Shown: positions 43,939 through 53,561, counted from the first letter of the stretch. The stretch is DNA of 64,000 nucleotides from Pokkaliibacter sp046614695 (GCF_046614695.1 NZ_JBKKHQ010000008.1:124001-188000), one strand, 5' to 3'. Notes: generated by a model from the letters alone, not told the origin. Numbers and translations: made by a program.

Positions 43939-44697
43939 TTGGAAAGAGTCAGAACTGCCAAGCTTTCAGATGTGATCATGGAGAAACTCGAAGCCATGAT
44001 TATGGAAGGCTCTCTCAAACCCGGTCAGCGCCTGTTGCCTGAACGGGAGATGGCCGAACGATTTTCAGTATCTCGTCCTTCCATTCGGGAGGCCGTGCAA
44101 AAGCTCATCGCTAAGGGCTTGTTAAGTAGTCGCCAGGGTGGCGGAACCTATGTCGTTGAACGGATCGGTACTTCATTCTCTGATCCACTACTGCAGTTGT
44201 TCTCCCAACACCCAGAAGCTCAATATGATTTGCTTGAATTTCGTCATGCTCTTGAAGGCGTCTGCGCCTATTACGCAGCGCTTCGTGGTACCGAAGCTGA
44301 CCGGGATAACCTTCGCAAGTGTCATGAGCAACTTAAGCTGTACCATGAACGACGGGATTTCGAAAAAGAGGTGGCTGCTGATTTAGCCTTCCACCTGGCG
44401 ATTGCCGAAGCTTCACATAATATTGTTCTGCTTCATTCGATGCGCTCGTTGCTGGAGCTGCTGAAAGACAATGTGTTTGGCAATCTGAGTCAGATGTATT
44501 CCAAGACAGTGCATCGTCAGCAGCTTAGCCTGCAACATCAGCGTCTATTGAATGCCATTTGTGAAGGTGAGCCTGAAGCGGCCAGAGATTGTGCCCATGA
44601 GCACTTTGCCTATGTGGAGGAAGTACTCATGGAAGTCAGTAAAGAAAAAACCAGGCTGCAGCGATCGTTGCGTCGTCAGCAGCTTTTAGAGCAGTAA
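43939..44697 (+). CDS. pdhR: GntR/FadR-family repressor PdhR
   Basis: The 252-residue regulator senses pyruvate in E. coli. The winged helix is PdhR-like: RTAKLSDVIMEKLEAMIMEG, SLKPGQRLLPEREMAERFSV, SRPSIREAVQKLIAKGLLSS and RQGGGTYVVERIG. The FadR-type effector domain follows, with LLEFRHALEGVCAYYAALRG, DLAFHLAIAEASHNIVLLHS and a metal-site HQRLLNAICEGEPEAARDCA. The TTG at 43939 after AAGGTGG gives the E. coli length; GTG codons at 43927 and 43930 are alternatives. It is followed by aceE, the standard arrangement. Confidence 0.92.
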   Translation: MERVRTAKLSDVIMEKLEAMIMEGSLKPGQRLLPEREMAERFSVSRPSIREAVQKLIAKGLLSSRQGGGTYVVERIGTSFSDPLLQLFSQHPEAQYDLLEFRHALEGVCAYYAALRGTEADRDNLRKCHEQLKLYHERRDFEKEVAADLAFHLAIAEASHNIVLLHSMRSLLELLKDNVFGNLSQMYSKTVHRQQLSLQHQRLLNAICEGEPEAARDCAHEHFAYVEEVLMEVSKEKTRLQRSLRRQQLLEQ

Positions 44698-44796
44698 CAC
44701 GAATGGATGCCATGGCTTATTTGTCCGGTTCGAGGTGTAAAAACCACGACATACGCATTATGCAGGCATTGGGCCAAGTAGATTTATCCCATTCGG

Positions 44797-44817
44797 TTTT
44801 GTAGTATTACTACAAAA
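44797..44817 (+). promoter_or_regulatory. Perfect inverted repeat before aceE, probable PdhR-family operator
   Basis: TTTTGTAGT and ACTACAAAA flank ATT as a perfect nine-base dyad. The GT-ATT-AC centre equals that of the operator at 43569-43584. It lies 125 bases before the chosen aceE start, where PdhR control is expected. Confidence 0.7.
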
Positions 44818-44921
44818 TTTGTCATAACAACCCTGTTGCAATGCACAACAGGAGGTGGCTTGTGTAGCAAAAATACATGAGCAGGGTACATAAAAAGAAT
44901 TTTCAATGTGGGGAATTCATA

Positions 44922-47582
44922 GTGCAAGACATTATCGAAGATAAGGATCCTATCGAAACTCAGGAATGGCTAGACGCCCTTGAGTCGGTGGCGAAAAACG
45001 AAGGTGATGACCGTGCTGGATATATCCTGCGTCGTCTGGGCAACCATGCTCGTGACCTGGGTGTAGATAATTTCACCAGCCTCAACACTCCCTATGTCAA
45101 CACTATCAAGCCCAAGGACGAAGCCCGCATGCCGGGTGATTTGTTCATGGAGCGCCGTATTCGCTCGCTGATCCGCTGGAATGCTCTGGCGATGGTTATG
45201 CGTGCAAACGACAATGATGAGGGACTTGGCGGTCACATCTCTTCATTCTCTTCCTCTGCCACCCTTTACGATGTGGGCTTCAACTACTTCTTCCGTGGAC
45301 CTGAAGGCGATCAGGAAGCGGATATGGTGTTCTTCCAGGGCCACATTTCCCCTGGTATTTACGCCCGTGCCTATCTGGAAGGCCGACTGTCAGAGCAGCA
45401 GCTGGATAACTTCCGTCGTGAAGTCGATGGCAATGGCTTGTCTTCGTATCCCCACCCCTGGTTGATGCCTGATTTCTGGCAGTTCCCGACCGTTTCCATG
45501 GGCCTTGGTCCTATCCAGGCGATTTATCAGGCGCACATCATGCGCTATCTGGATGCGCGTGAACTGGTGCAGCGTGGCGACCGTAAGGTTTGGTGTTTCA
45601 TGGGCGATGGTGAATGTGATGAGCCAGAAAGCCTTGGCGCCATTTCTCTGGCGGGCCGTGAGAAGCTCGACAACCTTATCTTCGTGATCAACTGTAACTT
45701 GCAGCGTCTGGATGGTCCTGTTCGTGGTAACGGTAAAATCGTTCAGGAACTGGAAGGCATCTTCCGTGGTGCTGGCTGGAACGTTATCAAAGTACTTTGG
45801 GGCCGCCATTGGGATCCGCTGCTTGAGCGTGATGAGCAGGGTCTGTTGCAACAGCGTATGGACGAAGTGGTCGACGGCGAGCTGCAGAACTACAAAGCCA
45901 ATGGTGGTGCCTACACCCGTGAGCACTTCTTCGGCAAGTATCCTGATTTGAAGGACATGGTTTCTGATCTGAGCGATCAGGACATCATGAACCTGAACCG
46001 TGGTGGTCACGATCCTTACAAGGTTTACGCGGCGTATCACGAAGCGGTTAATCACAAAGGACAGCCAACTGTCATTCTGGCGCAGACCGTAAAAGGTTAC
46101 GGTACCGGTACTTCCGGTGAAGCCAAGAACGACACTCACTCCATGAAAAAAGTGAAAATGGACGACCTGAAGGCCTTCCGTGATCGCTTCAATATTCCTC
46201 TGGATGATGAGCAGCTTGAGTCCATCCCTTACTATCGTCCTGCGCCAGACAGTCCTGAACTGAAGTACATGTTTGACCGTCGTAAGGCACTGGGTGGCAT
46301 GTACCCTGTACGTCGCAGTGATTTTGAGGCACTGGAAACCCCGGATCTGGATTCTCTGAAGAGCCAGCTCAAGGGTACAGGTGATCGTGAGATTTCCAGC
46401 ACCATGGCGTTTGTTCGTATCCTGTCGACCATCGTCAAGGACAAGAACATCGGCCCACGTATCGTGCCAATCGTTCCTGATGAAGCCCGTACCTTTGGTA
46501 TGGAAGGTATGTTCCGTCAGCTGGGTATCTACAGCTCCGCCGGACAGCGATATACCCCCCATGATCGTGACCAGATCATGTACTACAAAGAGTCCAAAGA
46601 CGGTCAGATTCTGGAAGAAGGTATCAACGAGCCGGGCGCCATGTCTGCGTGGATTGCTTGTGCGACTTCCTACGCCAACAACAACTATGCACTGATCCCG
46701 TTCTACGTGTACTACTCCATGTTCGGTTTCCAGCGTATCGGTGACTTGGCGTGGGCAGCTGGCGACATGCAGGCGCGCGGCTTCTTGATCGGTGCTACTT
46801 CTGGCCGTACTACGCTGAACGGTGAAGGTCTGCAGCATGAAGATGGCCATAGCCATATCGTTGCCAGCACCATCCCGAACTGTGTGACTTATGACCCTAC
46901 TTACAGCTATGAGCTGGCGGTCATCATTCAGGACGGTATCCGCCGCATGTACCGTGAGAAGGAAAGCAAGTTCTACTACATCACCACGATGAACGAGAAC
47001 TATCAGCATCCTGATATGCCTGCTGATGCTGAAGAAGGCATCATCAAAGGTATGTATCTGCTGGAACAGGGCAACCCTGCCTCTGAGCTGACTGTTCAGC
47101 TGATGGGTTCTGGTACCATCCTGAACGAAGTTCGCGAGGGTGCGAAACTGCTGAAAGAGCATTTCAACGTTGACTCTCATATCTGGAGTGCAACCTCCAT
47201 GAATGAGCTGCGCCGTGAAGCTCTGGATTGCCAGCGTTATAACCTGCTGCATCCTGAAGCAGAACCGCGCGTACCTTACGTGACTGAATGCCTGAGCAAG
47301 TTCAATGCGCCTGTTATTGCTTCTACTGACTACATGAAGCTTTACTCTGACCAGCTGCGTGAATTCGTACCTCACCGCTTCAAGGTGCTGGGCACTGACG
47401 GCTTCGGCCGAAGCGATACCCGTAAGAAACTGCGTCACTTCTTCGAGGTTGACCGCCACTTCGTTGCTGTTGCTGCACTGAAAGCACTGGCTGAAGAAGG
47501 CAAGATCGAAGCAAGCGAAGTGACTCGCGCGATCAAACTGTTTGGTATCAACCCAGACAAGCCAAACCCCCTGAACGTTTGA
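44922..47582 (+). CDS. aceE: Pyruvate dehydrogenase E1 component (homodimeric)
   Basis: The 886-residue ThDP enzyme decarboxylates pyruvate and acetylates the lipoyl group of AceF. The GTG at 44922 (after GGGGAA) gives DIIEDKDPIETQEWLDALES, aligning with the E. coli N-terminus and nearly its 887-residue length. An in-frame ATG at 44877 would add 15 residues. Blocks are GGHISSFSSSATLYDVGFNY, the ThDP/Mg motif VWCFMGDGECDEPESLGAIS with FVINCNLQRLDGPVRGN, AQTVKGYGTGTSGEAKNDTH and TTLNGEGLQHEDGHSHI. It forms one unit with aceF, 30 bases downstream. No lpd (E3) gene follows. Confidence 0.97.
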   Translation: MQDIIEDKDPIETQEWLDALESVAKNEGDDRAGYILRRLGNHARDLGVDNFTSLNTPYVNTIKPKDEARMPGDLFMERRIRSLIRWNALAMVMRANDNDEGLGGHISSFSSSATLYDVGFNYFFRGPEGDQEADMVFFQGHISPGIYARAYLEGRLSEQQLDNFRREVDGNGLSSYPHPWLMPDFWQFPTVSMGLGPIQAIYQAHIMRYLDARELVQRGDRKVWCFMGDGECDEPESLGAISLAGREKLDNLIFVINCNLQRLDGPVRGNGKIVQELEGIFRGAGWNVIKVLWGRHWDPLLERDEQGLLQQRMDEVVDGELQNYKANGGAYTREHFFGKYPDLKDMVSDLSDQDIMNLNRGGHDPYKVYAAYHEAVNHKGQPTVILAQTVKGYGTGTSGEAKNDTHSMKKVKMDDLKAFRDRFNIPLDDEQLESIPYYRPAPDSPELKYMFDRRKALGGMYPVRRSDFEALETPDLDSLKSQLKGTGDREISSTMAFVRILSTIVKDKNIGPRIVPIVPDEARTFGMEGMFRQLGIYSSAGQRYTPHDRDQIMYYKESKDGQILEEGINEPGAMSAWIACATSYANNNYALIPFYVYYSMFGFQRIGDLAWAAGDMQARGFLIGATSGRTTLNGEGLQHEDGHSHIVASTIPNCVTYDPTYSYELAVIIQDGIRRMYREKESKFYYITTMNENYQHPDMPADAEEGIIKGMYLLEQGNPASELTVQLMGSGTILNEVREGAKLLKEHFNVDSHIWSATSMNELRREALDCQRYNLLHPEAEPRVPYVTECLSKFNAPVIASTDYMKLYSDQLREFVPHRFKVLGTDGFGRSDTRKKLRHFFEVDRHFVAVAALKALAEEGKIEASEVTRAIKLFGINPDKPNPLNV

Positions 47583-47612
47583 TCGAGTCATTAACGGATT
47601 AAGAGGTGACGA

Positions 47613-49577
47613 ATGAGTACTGAAACTATCAACGTGCCAGATATCGGTGGCGGTGAAGCAGACGTCATTGAAGTGTGCGTCAGTGTAGGCGATACCATTT
47701 CCGAAGGTGATTCCTTAATCGTTCTGGAAACGGATAAAGCCTCCATGGAAGTGCCTGCTCCTAAAGGCGGTACTGTAAAATCCATCATCATCAAAGAAGG
47801 CGATAAGGCTTCTGAAGGTGTTGCGGTTCTTGAGCTTGAAGTCGGTGGTGGTGCTTCTGAGGAAGCGCCTGCCCCTGCGCCAGCGAAAGAAGAACCCAAG
47901 CAGGAAGCTGCTCCTGCACCACAGAAAGCGGCACCTGCCGCTTCTGCTGGCGGTGTTGAGGAAGTGAAGGTTCCTGATATCGGTGGTGCAACTGATGTCG
48001 ATGTGATTGAAGTTGTTGTCAAGGAAGGCCAGGAGGTTGCCGAAGGTGACTCCCTGATCGTGCTTGAAACTGACAAGGCCTCCATGGAGGTTCCTGCACC
48101 CAAAGGTGGTGTTGTTAAGCGCCTGATCGTTAAGGAAGGCGGCAAGGTATCCGAGGGTGATGTCATCCTTGAGCTGTCCGTTGCTGCTGGCCCAAGCGAG
48201 CCTACGCCTGTTGAGTCTGGGGCTGAAGCACCTTCCAAAGCGGAAGAGGCGCCTAAAGCGGCCGCTCCAGCGCCTGTTGCAGGCGGTGTGGAGAAGATCA
48301 ATGTGCCTGACATCGGTGGTGCGACTGATGTTGATGTTATTGAAGTCTGTGTTAAAGCAGGCGACAGCATCAGCGAAGGCGATTCACTGATCGTTCTGGA
48401 AACAGATAAAGCCTCTATGGAAGTGCCTGCGCCGAAGTCTGGCAAGGTTAAGTCCGTAGCACTCAAGGAAGGCTCCAAGGTCTCTGAAGGTGACTTCATT
48501 CTTGAGCTGGAAGTGGAAGGTGCAGCAGCACCCGCGCCTGCAGCTCAGCCAGCAAGTCAGCCCGCGGCCTCAAAGGCAGAGACGCCTAAAGCGGCGGCTC
48601 CCGCTGCTGCTAAGGCTGAACCAGCAGCGCAAGCGACGGGTACTGCAGGCAAGAATGTTCACGCTGGCCCCGCTGTGCGTATGTTGGCCCGTGAGTTTGG
48701 GGTAGACCTGAACCTGGTGACCCCGACGGGTCCTCGTGGTCGTATCCTGAAAGAAGACATTCAGGCCTACGTTAAGCAGGTCATGTCAGGAGCCAAAGCG
48801 GCGCCTGCGGCAGCACCTGCGGCTTCTGCTGTGGCCGGAGCTGGAATTCCTAAGGTACCTGAGATCGACTTTAGCCAGTGGGGCGAAGTTGATATCCAGC
48901 CAATGACCAAGATTCATAAGGTCACGGCATTCAACATGAGTCGCGCCTGGCTGAACGTCCCGCATGTGACTCAATTTGATGATGCGGATATCACTGAGCT
49001 GGAAGCCTTCCGTAAAGCGGTTAAAGCAGAAGCGGAAAAAGAAGGCGTTAAGCTGACTCCGCTGCCCTTCATTTTGAAGGCATGTGCGATGGCACTGAGC
49101 AAGTTCCAGAAGTTCAATGCGTCCTTGCATGCGGACGGTGAGCATATTGTCTACAAGAAATATGTGAACATCGGTATGGCAGTGGATACGCCGAACGGTT
49201 TGGTAGTTCCTGTTATCCGTGATGCTGACAAGAAGAGCTTGTATGAGCTGTCGCGTGAAGCGAATGAGCTGGCCAAGAAGGCTCAGGAGAAGAAACTCAA
49301 GCCAGCAGAAATGCAGGGAGCCTGCTTCACAGTCTCCAGCCTGGGTGGTATCGGCGGTACTGGCTTTACGCCAATCGTTAATACTCCTGAAGTTGCCATC
49401 CTTGGTATCTCCCGTGCCGACGTTAAGCCGCACTGGAATGGCAAGGAATTCGAGCCTCGCACCATGCTGCCGCTGTGTCTGTCATACGACCACCGTGCAA
49501 TCAATGGTGGTGATGCAGGTCGCTTCCTGACTTACATCACTCAGCTGTTGAGTGAAGTTCGTCGTATGCTGCTGTAA
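47613..49577 (+). CDS. aceF: Pyruvate dehydrogenase E2 component, three lipoyl domains
   Basis: The 654-residue core enzyme transfers acetyl groups to CoA. Three lipoyl domains each carry ETDKASMEVP with the lipoylated lysine (near residues 40, 161 and 268), joined by mobile Ala/Pro/Lys linkers. The E3-binding domain is AGPAVRMLAREFGVDLNLVT with GPRGRILKEDIQAYV. The catalytic domain ends with CLSYDHRAINGGDAGRFLTY (active His/Asp). The three-domain form is that of E. coli. A strong terminator follows at 49605-49632. E3 must be encoded elsewhere. Confidence 0.97.
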   Translation: MSTETINVPDIGGGEADVIEVCVSVGDTISEGDSLIVLETDKASMEVPAPKGGTVKSIIIKEGDKASEGVAVLELEVGGGASEEAPAPAPAKEEPKQEAAPAPQKAAPAASAGGVEEVKVPDIGGATDVDVIEVVVKEGQEVAEGDSLIVLETDKASMEVPAPKGGVVKRLIVKEGGKVSEGDVILELSVAAGPSEPTPVESGAEAPSKAEEAPKAAAPAPVAGGVEKINVPDIGGATDVDVIEVCVKAGDSISEGDSLIVLETDKASMEVPAPKSGKVKSVALKEGSKVSEGDFILELEVEGAAAPAPAAQPASQPAASKAETPKAAAPAAAKAEPAAQATGTAGKNVHAGPAVRMLAREFGVDLNLVTPTGPRGRILKEDIQAYVKQVMSGAKAAPAAAPAASAVAGAGIPKVPEIDFSQWGEVDIQPMTKIHKVTAFNMSRAWLNVPHVTQFDDADITELEAFRKAVKAEAEKEGVKLTPLPFILKACAMALSKFQKFNASLHADGEHIVYKKYVNIGMAVDTPNGLVVPVIRDADKKSLYELSREANELAKKAQEKKLKPAEMQGACFTVSSLGGIGGTGFTPIVNTPEVAILGISRADVKPHWNGKEFEPRTMLPLCLSYDHRAINGGDAGRFLTYITQLLSEVRRMLL

Positions 49578-49604
49578 TTAGCAGCTAACGCACTGGTACC
49601 CTTG

Positions 49605-49632
49605 AAGGCCACTCATTTGAGTGGCCTTTTTT
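49605..49632 (+). terminator. Terminator of the pdhR/aceEF unit
   Basis: AAGGCCACTCA and TGAGTGGCCTT form an 11-base stem with a TT loop, followed by a run of T. It lies 28 bases after the aceF stop. Confidence 0.92.
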
Positions 49633-49650
49633 CATTACGCAGGAATCGAC

Positions 49651-51048
49651 ATGCTGTATCAGCAGATTGCCGAACAACTGGGCCAGCAAATACGTCAGGG
49701 TGTGTTAACCACGGGGCAGCGAGTGCCGTCCATCCGTCGTTTGCATAAAGAGTGGGGCGTGAGCCAGAGCACAGCCATGATGGCATTAAGCCTGTTAGAG
49801 GCGCAGGGTTTGATTGAGGCTCGGCCTAAAAGTGGCTTTTACGTGCGCTATGAGTCTCAGTCTGCGGCTCGGATAACCACCATCTCTGCTCCCGTCGAGG
49901 TTACCCGGCATGCGTTGATCAGCAGGGTATTGCACCAATCCCGTGAGCCGGATGTGATGCATCTTGGCGCGGCAGTCCCTGAGGCAGGGTTTCTGCCAGT
50001 GGATATTTTGCGCCGAGTCACTCATCGCTGCTTACGTGAGAATCCTGAGCTGATGACTGCCTATGCTTTCGCGCCAGGAAGTCTGGTCTTGCGCCAGATG
50101 CTGGCACTCAAATTAAGCCAGCAGGGTATAAAGCTCGAAGCGAGCGAGCTTTCATTGACCCAGGGCTGTCAGGAGGCGCTCAGTCTGGCGCTTCAATCCG
50201 TGGTTAATCCCGGAGATCTGGTTGCCATCGAATCTCCCGCTTATCACGGACTTCTGCAGTTACTGGAGGCTCTGGGGCTAAAGGCTTTGGAGATTCCCTG
50301 TGATCTGGCTAGTGGGATGAATCCTGAAGCCTTGGCGGAGGCACTCAGGCAGTGGCCGATCAAGGCGCTCGTCGTGTCACCCAACTTTTCCAACCCTACC
50401 GGCAGCCTGATGCCGGAACCAGCCAAACAGCAATTACTGTCAGTGACTCAGGACTATGACTTACCAGTGATTGAGGATGACACCTATGCGGAGCTGACTC
50501 ATGGGCGTCGGGTGCCGGTACCTCTCAAAGCCTGGGATACGTCTGGCAGAGTGTTGTATTGCTCTGCTGTTTCCAAAACCTTCGCGCCAGGATTTCGTGT
50601 GGGATGGATTGCTGCGGGTCGCTACCATCAGCAGGTGCAGCAGTTATTAACGGTCACTACAATGGCCAGCCATGCGCTGTCCCAGCAGGTCGTGGCTACG
50701 TTTATGCAAGGTCTGGAATACCAGCGTCATATCCAGCGAGTGAGGCGGCGTTATCGGCAGCAGTTGGCGGACTTGTGTCAGTGTTTGCAGAGCCAGGGTC
50801 TGGCTCACTGGCGCTATGTGATGCCGCAAGGTGGTTTTTTGTTGTGGCTTGCATTGGGTGAAGGAGTCGATGCCCTTCAGCTGCATGAATGGTTGCTGGA
50901 TCGCGGTGTTAGCATTATGCCTGGCAGTTTGTTTTCCACCTCAGAGCAGTATCGGCATTGTATTCGTATTAGTACGGCAGTGGAGGCGCCGGATTGGCCT
51001 CGTCTGGTTGCCTGGTTGCGTACTTTTGAGGAAAGCCAGACCGGCTGA
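49651..51048 (+). CDS. MocR-type regulator (GntR helix-turn-helix fused to aminotransferase fold)
   Basis: The 465-residue protein starts MLYQQIAEQLGQQIRQGVLT at 49651 with AGGAA upstream. The N-terminal winged helix (TGQRVPSIRRLHKEWGVSQS) is joined by a linker to a type I aminotransferase-like domain. That domain has LTQGCQEALSLALQSVVNPG, VVSPNFSNPTGSLMPEPAKQ, VIEDDTYAELTHG and the PLP lysine in YCSAVSKTFAPGFRVGWI. MocR proteins use PLP or its amino-acid aldimines as signals. The target gene is not clear, since no divergent partner is adjacent. Some homologues are true aminotransferases. Confidence 0.9.
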   Translation: MLYQQIAEQLGQQIRQGVLTTGQRVPSIRRLHKEWGVSQSTAMMALSLLEAQGLIEARPKSGFYVRYESQSAARITTISAPVEVTRHALISRVLHQSREPDVMHLGAAVPEAGFLPVDILRRVTHRCLRENPELMTAYAFAPGSLVLRQMLALKLSQQGIKLEASELSLTQGCQEALSLALQSVVNPGDLVAIESPAYHGLLQLLEALGLKALEIPCDLASGMNPEALAEALRQWPIKALVVSPNFSNPTGSLMPEPAKQQLLSVTQDYDLPVIEDDTYAELTHGRRVPVPLKAWDTSGRVLYCSAVSKTFAPGFRVGWIAAGRYHQQVQQLLTVTTMASHALSQQVVATFMQGLEYQRHIQRVRRRYRQQLADLCQCLQSQGLAHWRYVMPQGGFLLWLALGEGVDALQLHEWLLDRGVSIMPGSLFSTSEQYRHCIRISTAVEAPDWPRLVAWLRTFEESQTG

Positions 51049-51063
51049 TGAGAACCGGTCTGG
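51036..51063. terminator. Hairpin between convergent mocR and tdh genes
   Basis: CCAGACCGG (51036-51044) pairs perfectly with CCGGTCTGG (51055-51063) around a ten-base loop overlapping the mocR stop. No clear T run follows on either strand, so termination is uncertain. Confidence 0.4.
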
Positions 51064-51087
51064 AATGGGAACGCTGAGGCTAAGACC

Positions 51088-52116
51088 TCAGGTCCAGTCG
51101 AGAATCACCTTGCCGGTCTGCCCGGTATTCATGGCCTCGAAGCCCTGCTCGAACTCTTCGACTTTAAAGTGATGAGTAATGAGAGGGGAGAGATCCAGCC
51201 CGCTCTGGAGCATGGCGACCATCTTGTACCAGGTCTCGAACATTTCGCGACCATAGATGCCCTTAATGATCAGTCCCTTGAAAATGACCTGACTCCAGTC
51301 GATAGCCATTTCTTTGGACGGAATACCGAGCATCGCGATTTTACCGCCATGGTTCATACTTTTGAGCATGTCATTAAATGCGGCAGGAACGCCGGACATT
51401 TCCAAGCCAATATCAAAACCTTCCGTCATGCCGAGTGACTTCATCACATCCTTAATGGAAGTCTCAGCAACATTGATTGCGCGTGTAGCGCCCATCTGTT
51501 CTGCCAGTTTCAGGCGGTACTCATTCACATCCGTAATCACCACGTGACGAGCGCCCACATGGCGGCAGATCGCAGCGGCCATAATGCCAATGGGACCAGC
51601 GCCAGTGATGAGTACATCTTCGCCGACCAAATCAAACGACAGAGCGGTATGGGCGGCATTGCCAAAGGGATCCAGAATGGAGGCAATATCATCCGGAATG
51701 TTCGCCGGCAGCTTGAAGGCATTAACGGCAGGCAGCACCAGATAATCGGCAAAAGCGCCGGGACGGTTTACACCGACACCCAGGGTTTCACGACACAAGT
51801 GTTGTTTTCCGGCACGGCAGTTACGACAATGGCCACAGGTGATGTGGCCTTCACCTGAAACACGATCTCCAATAGCAAAACCCTGAACATCGGCGCCCAT
51901 CGCAGCAACTTCACCGACATATTCATGCCCTACATGCATCGGCACAGGAATGGTCTTTTGTGCCCACTCATCCCAGTTCCAGATGTGCATGTCAGTACCA
52001 CAAATAGCGGTTTTGCGGATGCGAATAAGAAGGTCGTTATTGCCGTATTCAGGGACCGGCGCTTCATGAGCCCAAAGGCCTTTCGCCGAGTGAAGTTTTG
52101 CCAGGGTACGCATCAT
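51088..52116 (-). CDS. tdh: L-threonine 3-dehydrogenase
   Basis: The 342-residue zinc medium-chain dehydrogenase oxidises threonine to 2-amino-3-ketobutyrate. It tracks E. coli Tdh closely: IRKTAICGTDMHIWNWDEWA, VGHEYVGEV, the structural zinc block GEGHITCGHCRNCRAGKQHL, DPFGNAAHTALSFDLVGEDV, the NAD loop ITGAGPIGIMAAAICRHVGA and FKGLIIKGIYGREMFETWYK. Two adjacent ATG codons begin it. It follows kbl after 86 bases, giving the threonine-to-glycine pathway. Confidence 0.97.
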   Translation of the reverse strand: MMRTLAKLHSAKGLWAHEAPVPEYGNNDLLIRIRKTAICGTDMHIWNWDEWAQKTIPVPMHVGHEYVGEVAAMGADVQGFAIGDRVSGEGHITCGHCRNCRAGKQHLCRETLGVGVNRPGAFADYLVLPAVNAFKLPANIPDDIASILDPFGNAAHTALSFDLVGEDVLITGAGPIGIMAAAICRHVGARHVVITDVNEYRLKLAEQMGATRAINVAETSIKDVMKSLGMTEGFDIGLEMSGVPAAFNDMLKSMNHGGKIAMLGIPSKEMAIDWSQVIFKGLIIKGIYGREMFETWYKMVAMLQSGLDLSPLITHHFKVEEFEQGFEAMNTGQTGKVILDWT

Positions 52117-52202
52117 AGGCTCCTAGGGTTACAGCTTGTACTGCGAGCGTGCAGTTAAACGTGGTTATATCCTGACCTTGCAGCAAGTGCAATCGGTCGA
52201 AA

Positions 52203-53393
52203 TCAGTCAATAATTTGCAAGGCTTTTCCGACTTTGATGAAGGCGCTGATGGCTGTATCCAGATCTGACTGACTCAGGGCTGCAGACATCTGGGTTCGAA
52301 TCCGCGCCTGCCCTTGAGGTACGACCGGGTAGGAAAAACCGGTCACATAAATGCCTTCATCCAGCATCATCGCGGCCATCTCCTGCGCCAGACGGGCATC
52401 ACCCAGCATCACTGGCACAATGGGGTGTTCGCCGGGCAGGAGGTTAAAGCCCGCAGCGGTCATTTTTTCACGGAAGTACTGACTGTTGTGTTTGAGCTTT
52501 TTGAGCAAGTCGCCAGACTCGGTCAGAAGGTCAATAGCGGCAATGGAAGCTGCGGTGATCATAGGAGCCAGGCTGTTCGAGAACAGGTAGGGGCGCGAGC
52601 GCTGACGCAGCAAATCGATAACAGGTTTTTTGCCGCTGATATAACCACCTGATGCGCCGCCCAGTGCCTTGCCCAGGGTGCCGGTCAGAATGTCCACATG
52701 GTCAATAACGCCACAATGCTCATGGGTGCCGCGTCCGTTTTCTCCCATAAAGCCAACGGCATGGGAGTCATCCACCATGACCAATGCACCGTAGCGCTCC
52801 GCCAGATCACACACGGCCTGCAGATTGGCGATGGAGCCGTCCATGGAGAAGACACCATCGGTGGCAATCAGAATCGTGCGAGACGACTTTGCCTGTTCAA
52901 GCTGGGACTCAAGGTCCGCCATGTCGTTATTCTGGTAACGATAGCGCTGTGCTTTGCACAGGCGCACGCCGTCAATAATGCTGGCGTGGTTCAGACTGTC
53001 TGAAATGATGGCATCTTCGGGGCCAAGCAGGGTTTCAAACAGGCCGCCATTGGCATCAAAACAGGAGGAGTAGAGGATCGTATCTTCAGTGCAAAGCAGC
53101 TGGCTGATACGTTGCTCAAGGGTTTTGTGAAGATCGTGAGTGCCACAGATGAAGCGGACTGAGGCCATACCGAAACCATGGATATCCAGTGCCTGCTTGG
53201 CGGCGGTTACCAGCTTGGGATGGTCTGCAAGACCGAGATAGTTATTGGCGCAGAGGTTAATAACCTCATCACCATTACGGGTAATGATGTGCGCGCTTTG
53301 TGGGCTGCTGATAGGACGCTCGTCCTTGTAAAGTCCTGCATCGCGAATTTCTGTAAGAGTGCTCTGTACGCGATCATAAAATGTGCTGCTCAT
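52203..53393 (-). CDS. kbl: 2-amino-3-ketobutyrate CoA ligase
   Basis: The 396-residue PLP enzyme splits 2-amino-3-ketobutyrate into glycine and acetyl-CoA. Blocks are NLCANNYLGLADHPKLVTAA, GFGMASVRFICGTHDLHKTL, DANGGLFETLLGPEDAIISD, MVDDSHAVGFMGENGRGTHE and the PLP lysine in TLGKALGGASGGYISG. The length matches Kbl (398). It is the first gene of the kbl-tdh pair. Confidence 0.97.
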   Translation of the reverse strand: MSSTFYDRVQSTLTEIRDAGLYKDERPISSPQSAHIITRNGDEVINLCANNYLGLADHPKLVTAAKQALDIHGFGMASVRFICGTHDLHKTLEQRISQLLCTEDTILYSSCFDANGGLFETLLGPEDAIISDSLNHASIIDGVRLCKAQRYRYQNNDMADLESQLEQAKSSRTILIATDGVFSMDGSIANLQAVCDLAERYGALVMVDDSHAVGFMGENGRGTHEHCGVIDHVDILTGTLGKALGGASGGYISGKKPVIDLLRQRSRPYLFSNSLAPMITAASIAAIDLLTESGDLLKKLKHNSQYFREKMTAAGFNLLPGEHPIVPVMLGDARLAQEMAAMMLDEGIYVTGFSYPVVPQGQARIRTQMSAALSQSDLDTAISAFIKVGKALQIID

Positions 53394-53541
53394 GGCCGAA
53401 CCCCTGATGCTGATTGAGTCATGCCTTCACTGTAGATATTTGATCTGCTGTCGTGTAGATGCAGTTTTGTTTAATTAAACCATAGCAGTTTCACGGCTTT
53501 CCCCTGCCTATAGGTATTTCCTATCAACCCACTGAGAAAGT

Positions 53542-53561
53542 TCAATCAGTCGAATGATTGA
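53542..53561. promoter_or_regulatory. 20-bp inverted repeat upstream of mntH
   Basis: TCAATCA and TGATTGA flank six bases, 62 bases before the mntH start. A second palindrome, AACCATGGTT (53590-53599), lies closer. Either could be the MntR site or, for the first, a kbl regulator site. Neither closely matches the E. coli MntR box. Confidence 0.35.

Noticed and set aside
45390..47591. 733-codon open frame on the minus strand opposite aceE
   Set aside because: It is fully antisense to a certain aceE gene whose codon bias leaves stops out of the opposite frame. It shows no family pattern and has no ribosome site.
47591..48499. 302-codon Ser/Thr/Pro-rich frame opposite the aceF lipoyl repeats
   Set aside because: Its repeats only mirror the three lipoyl domains and linkers of AceF.
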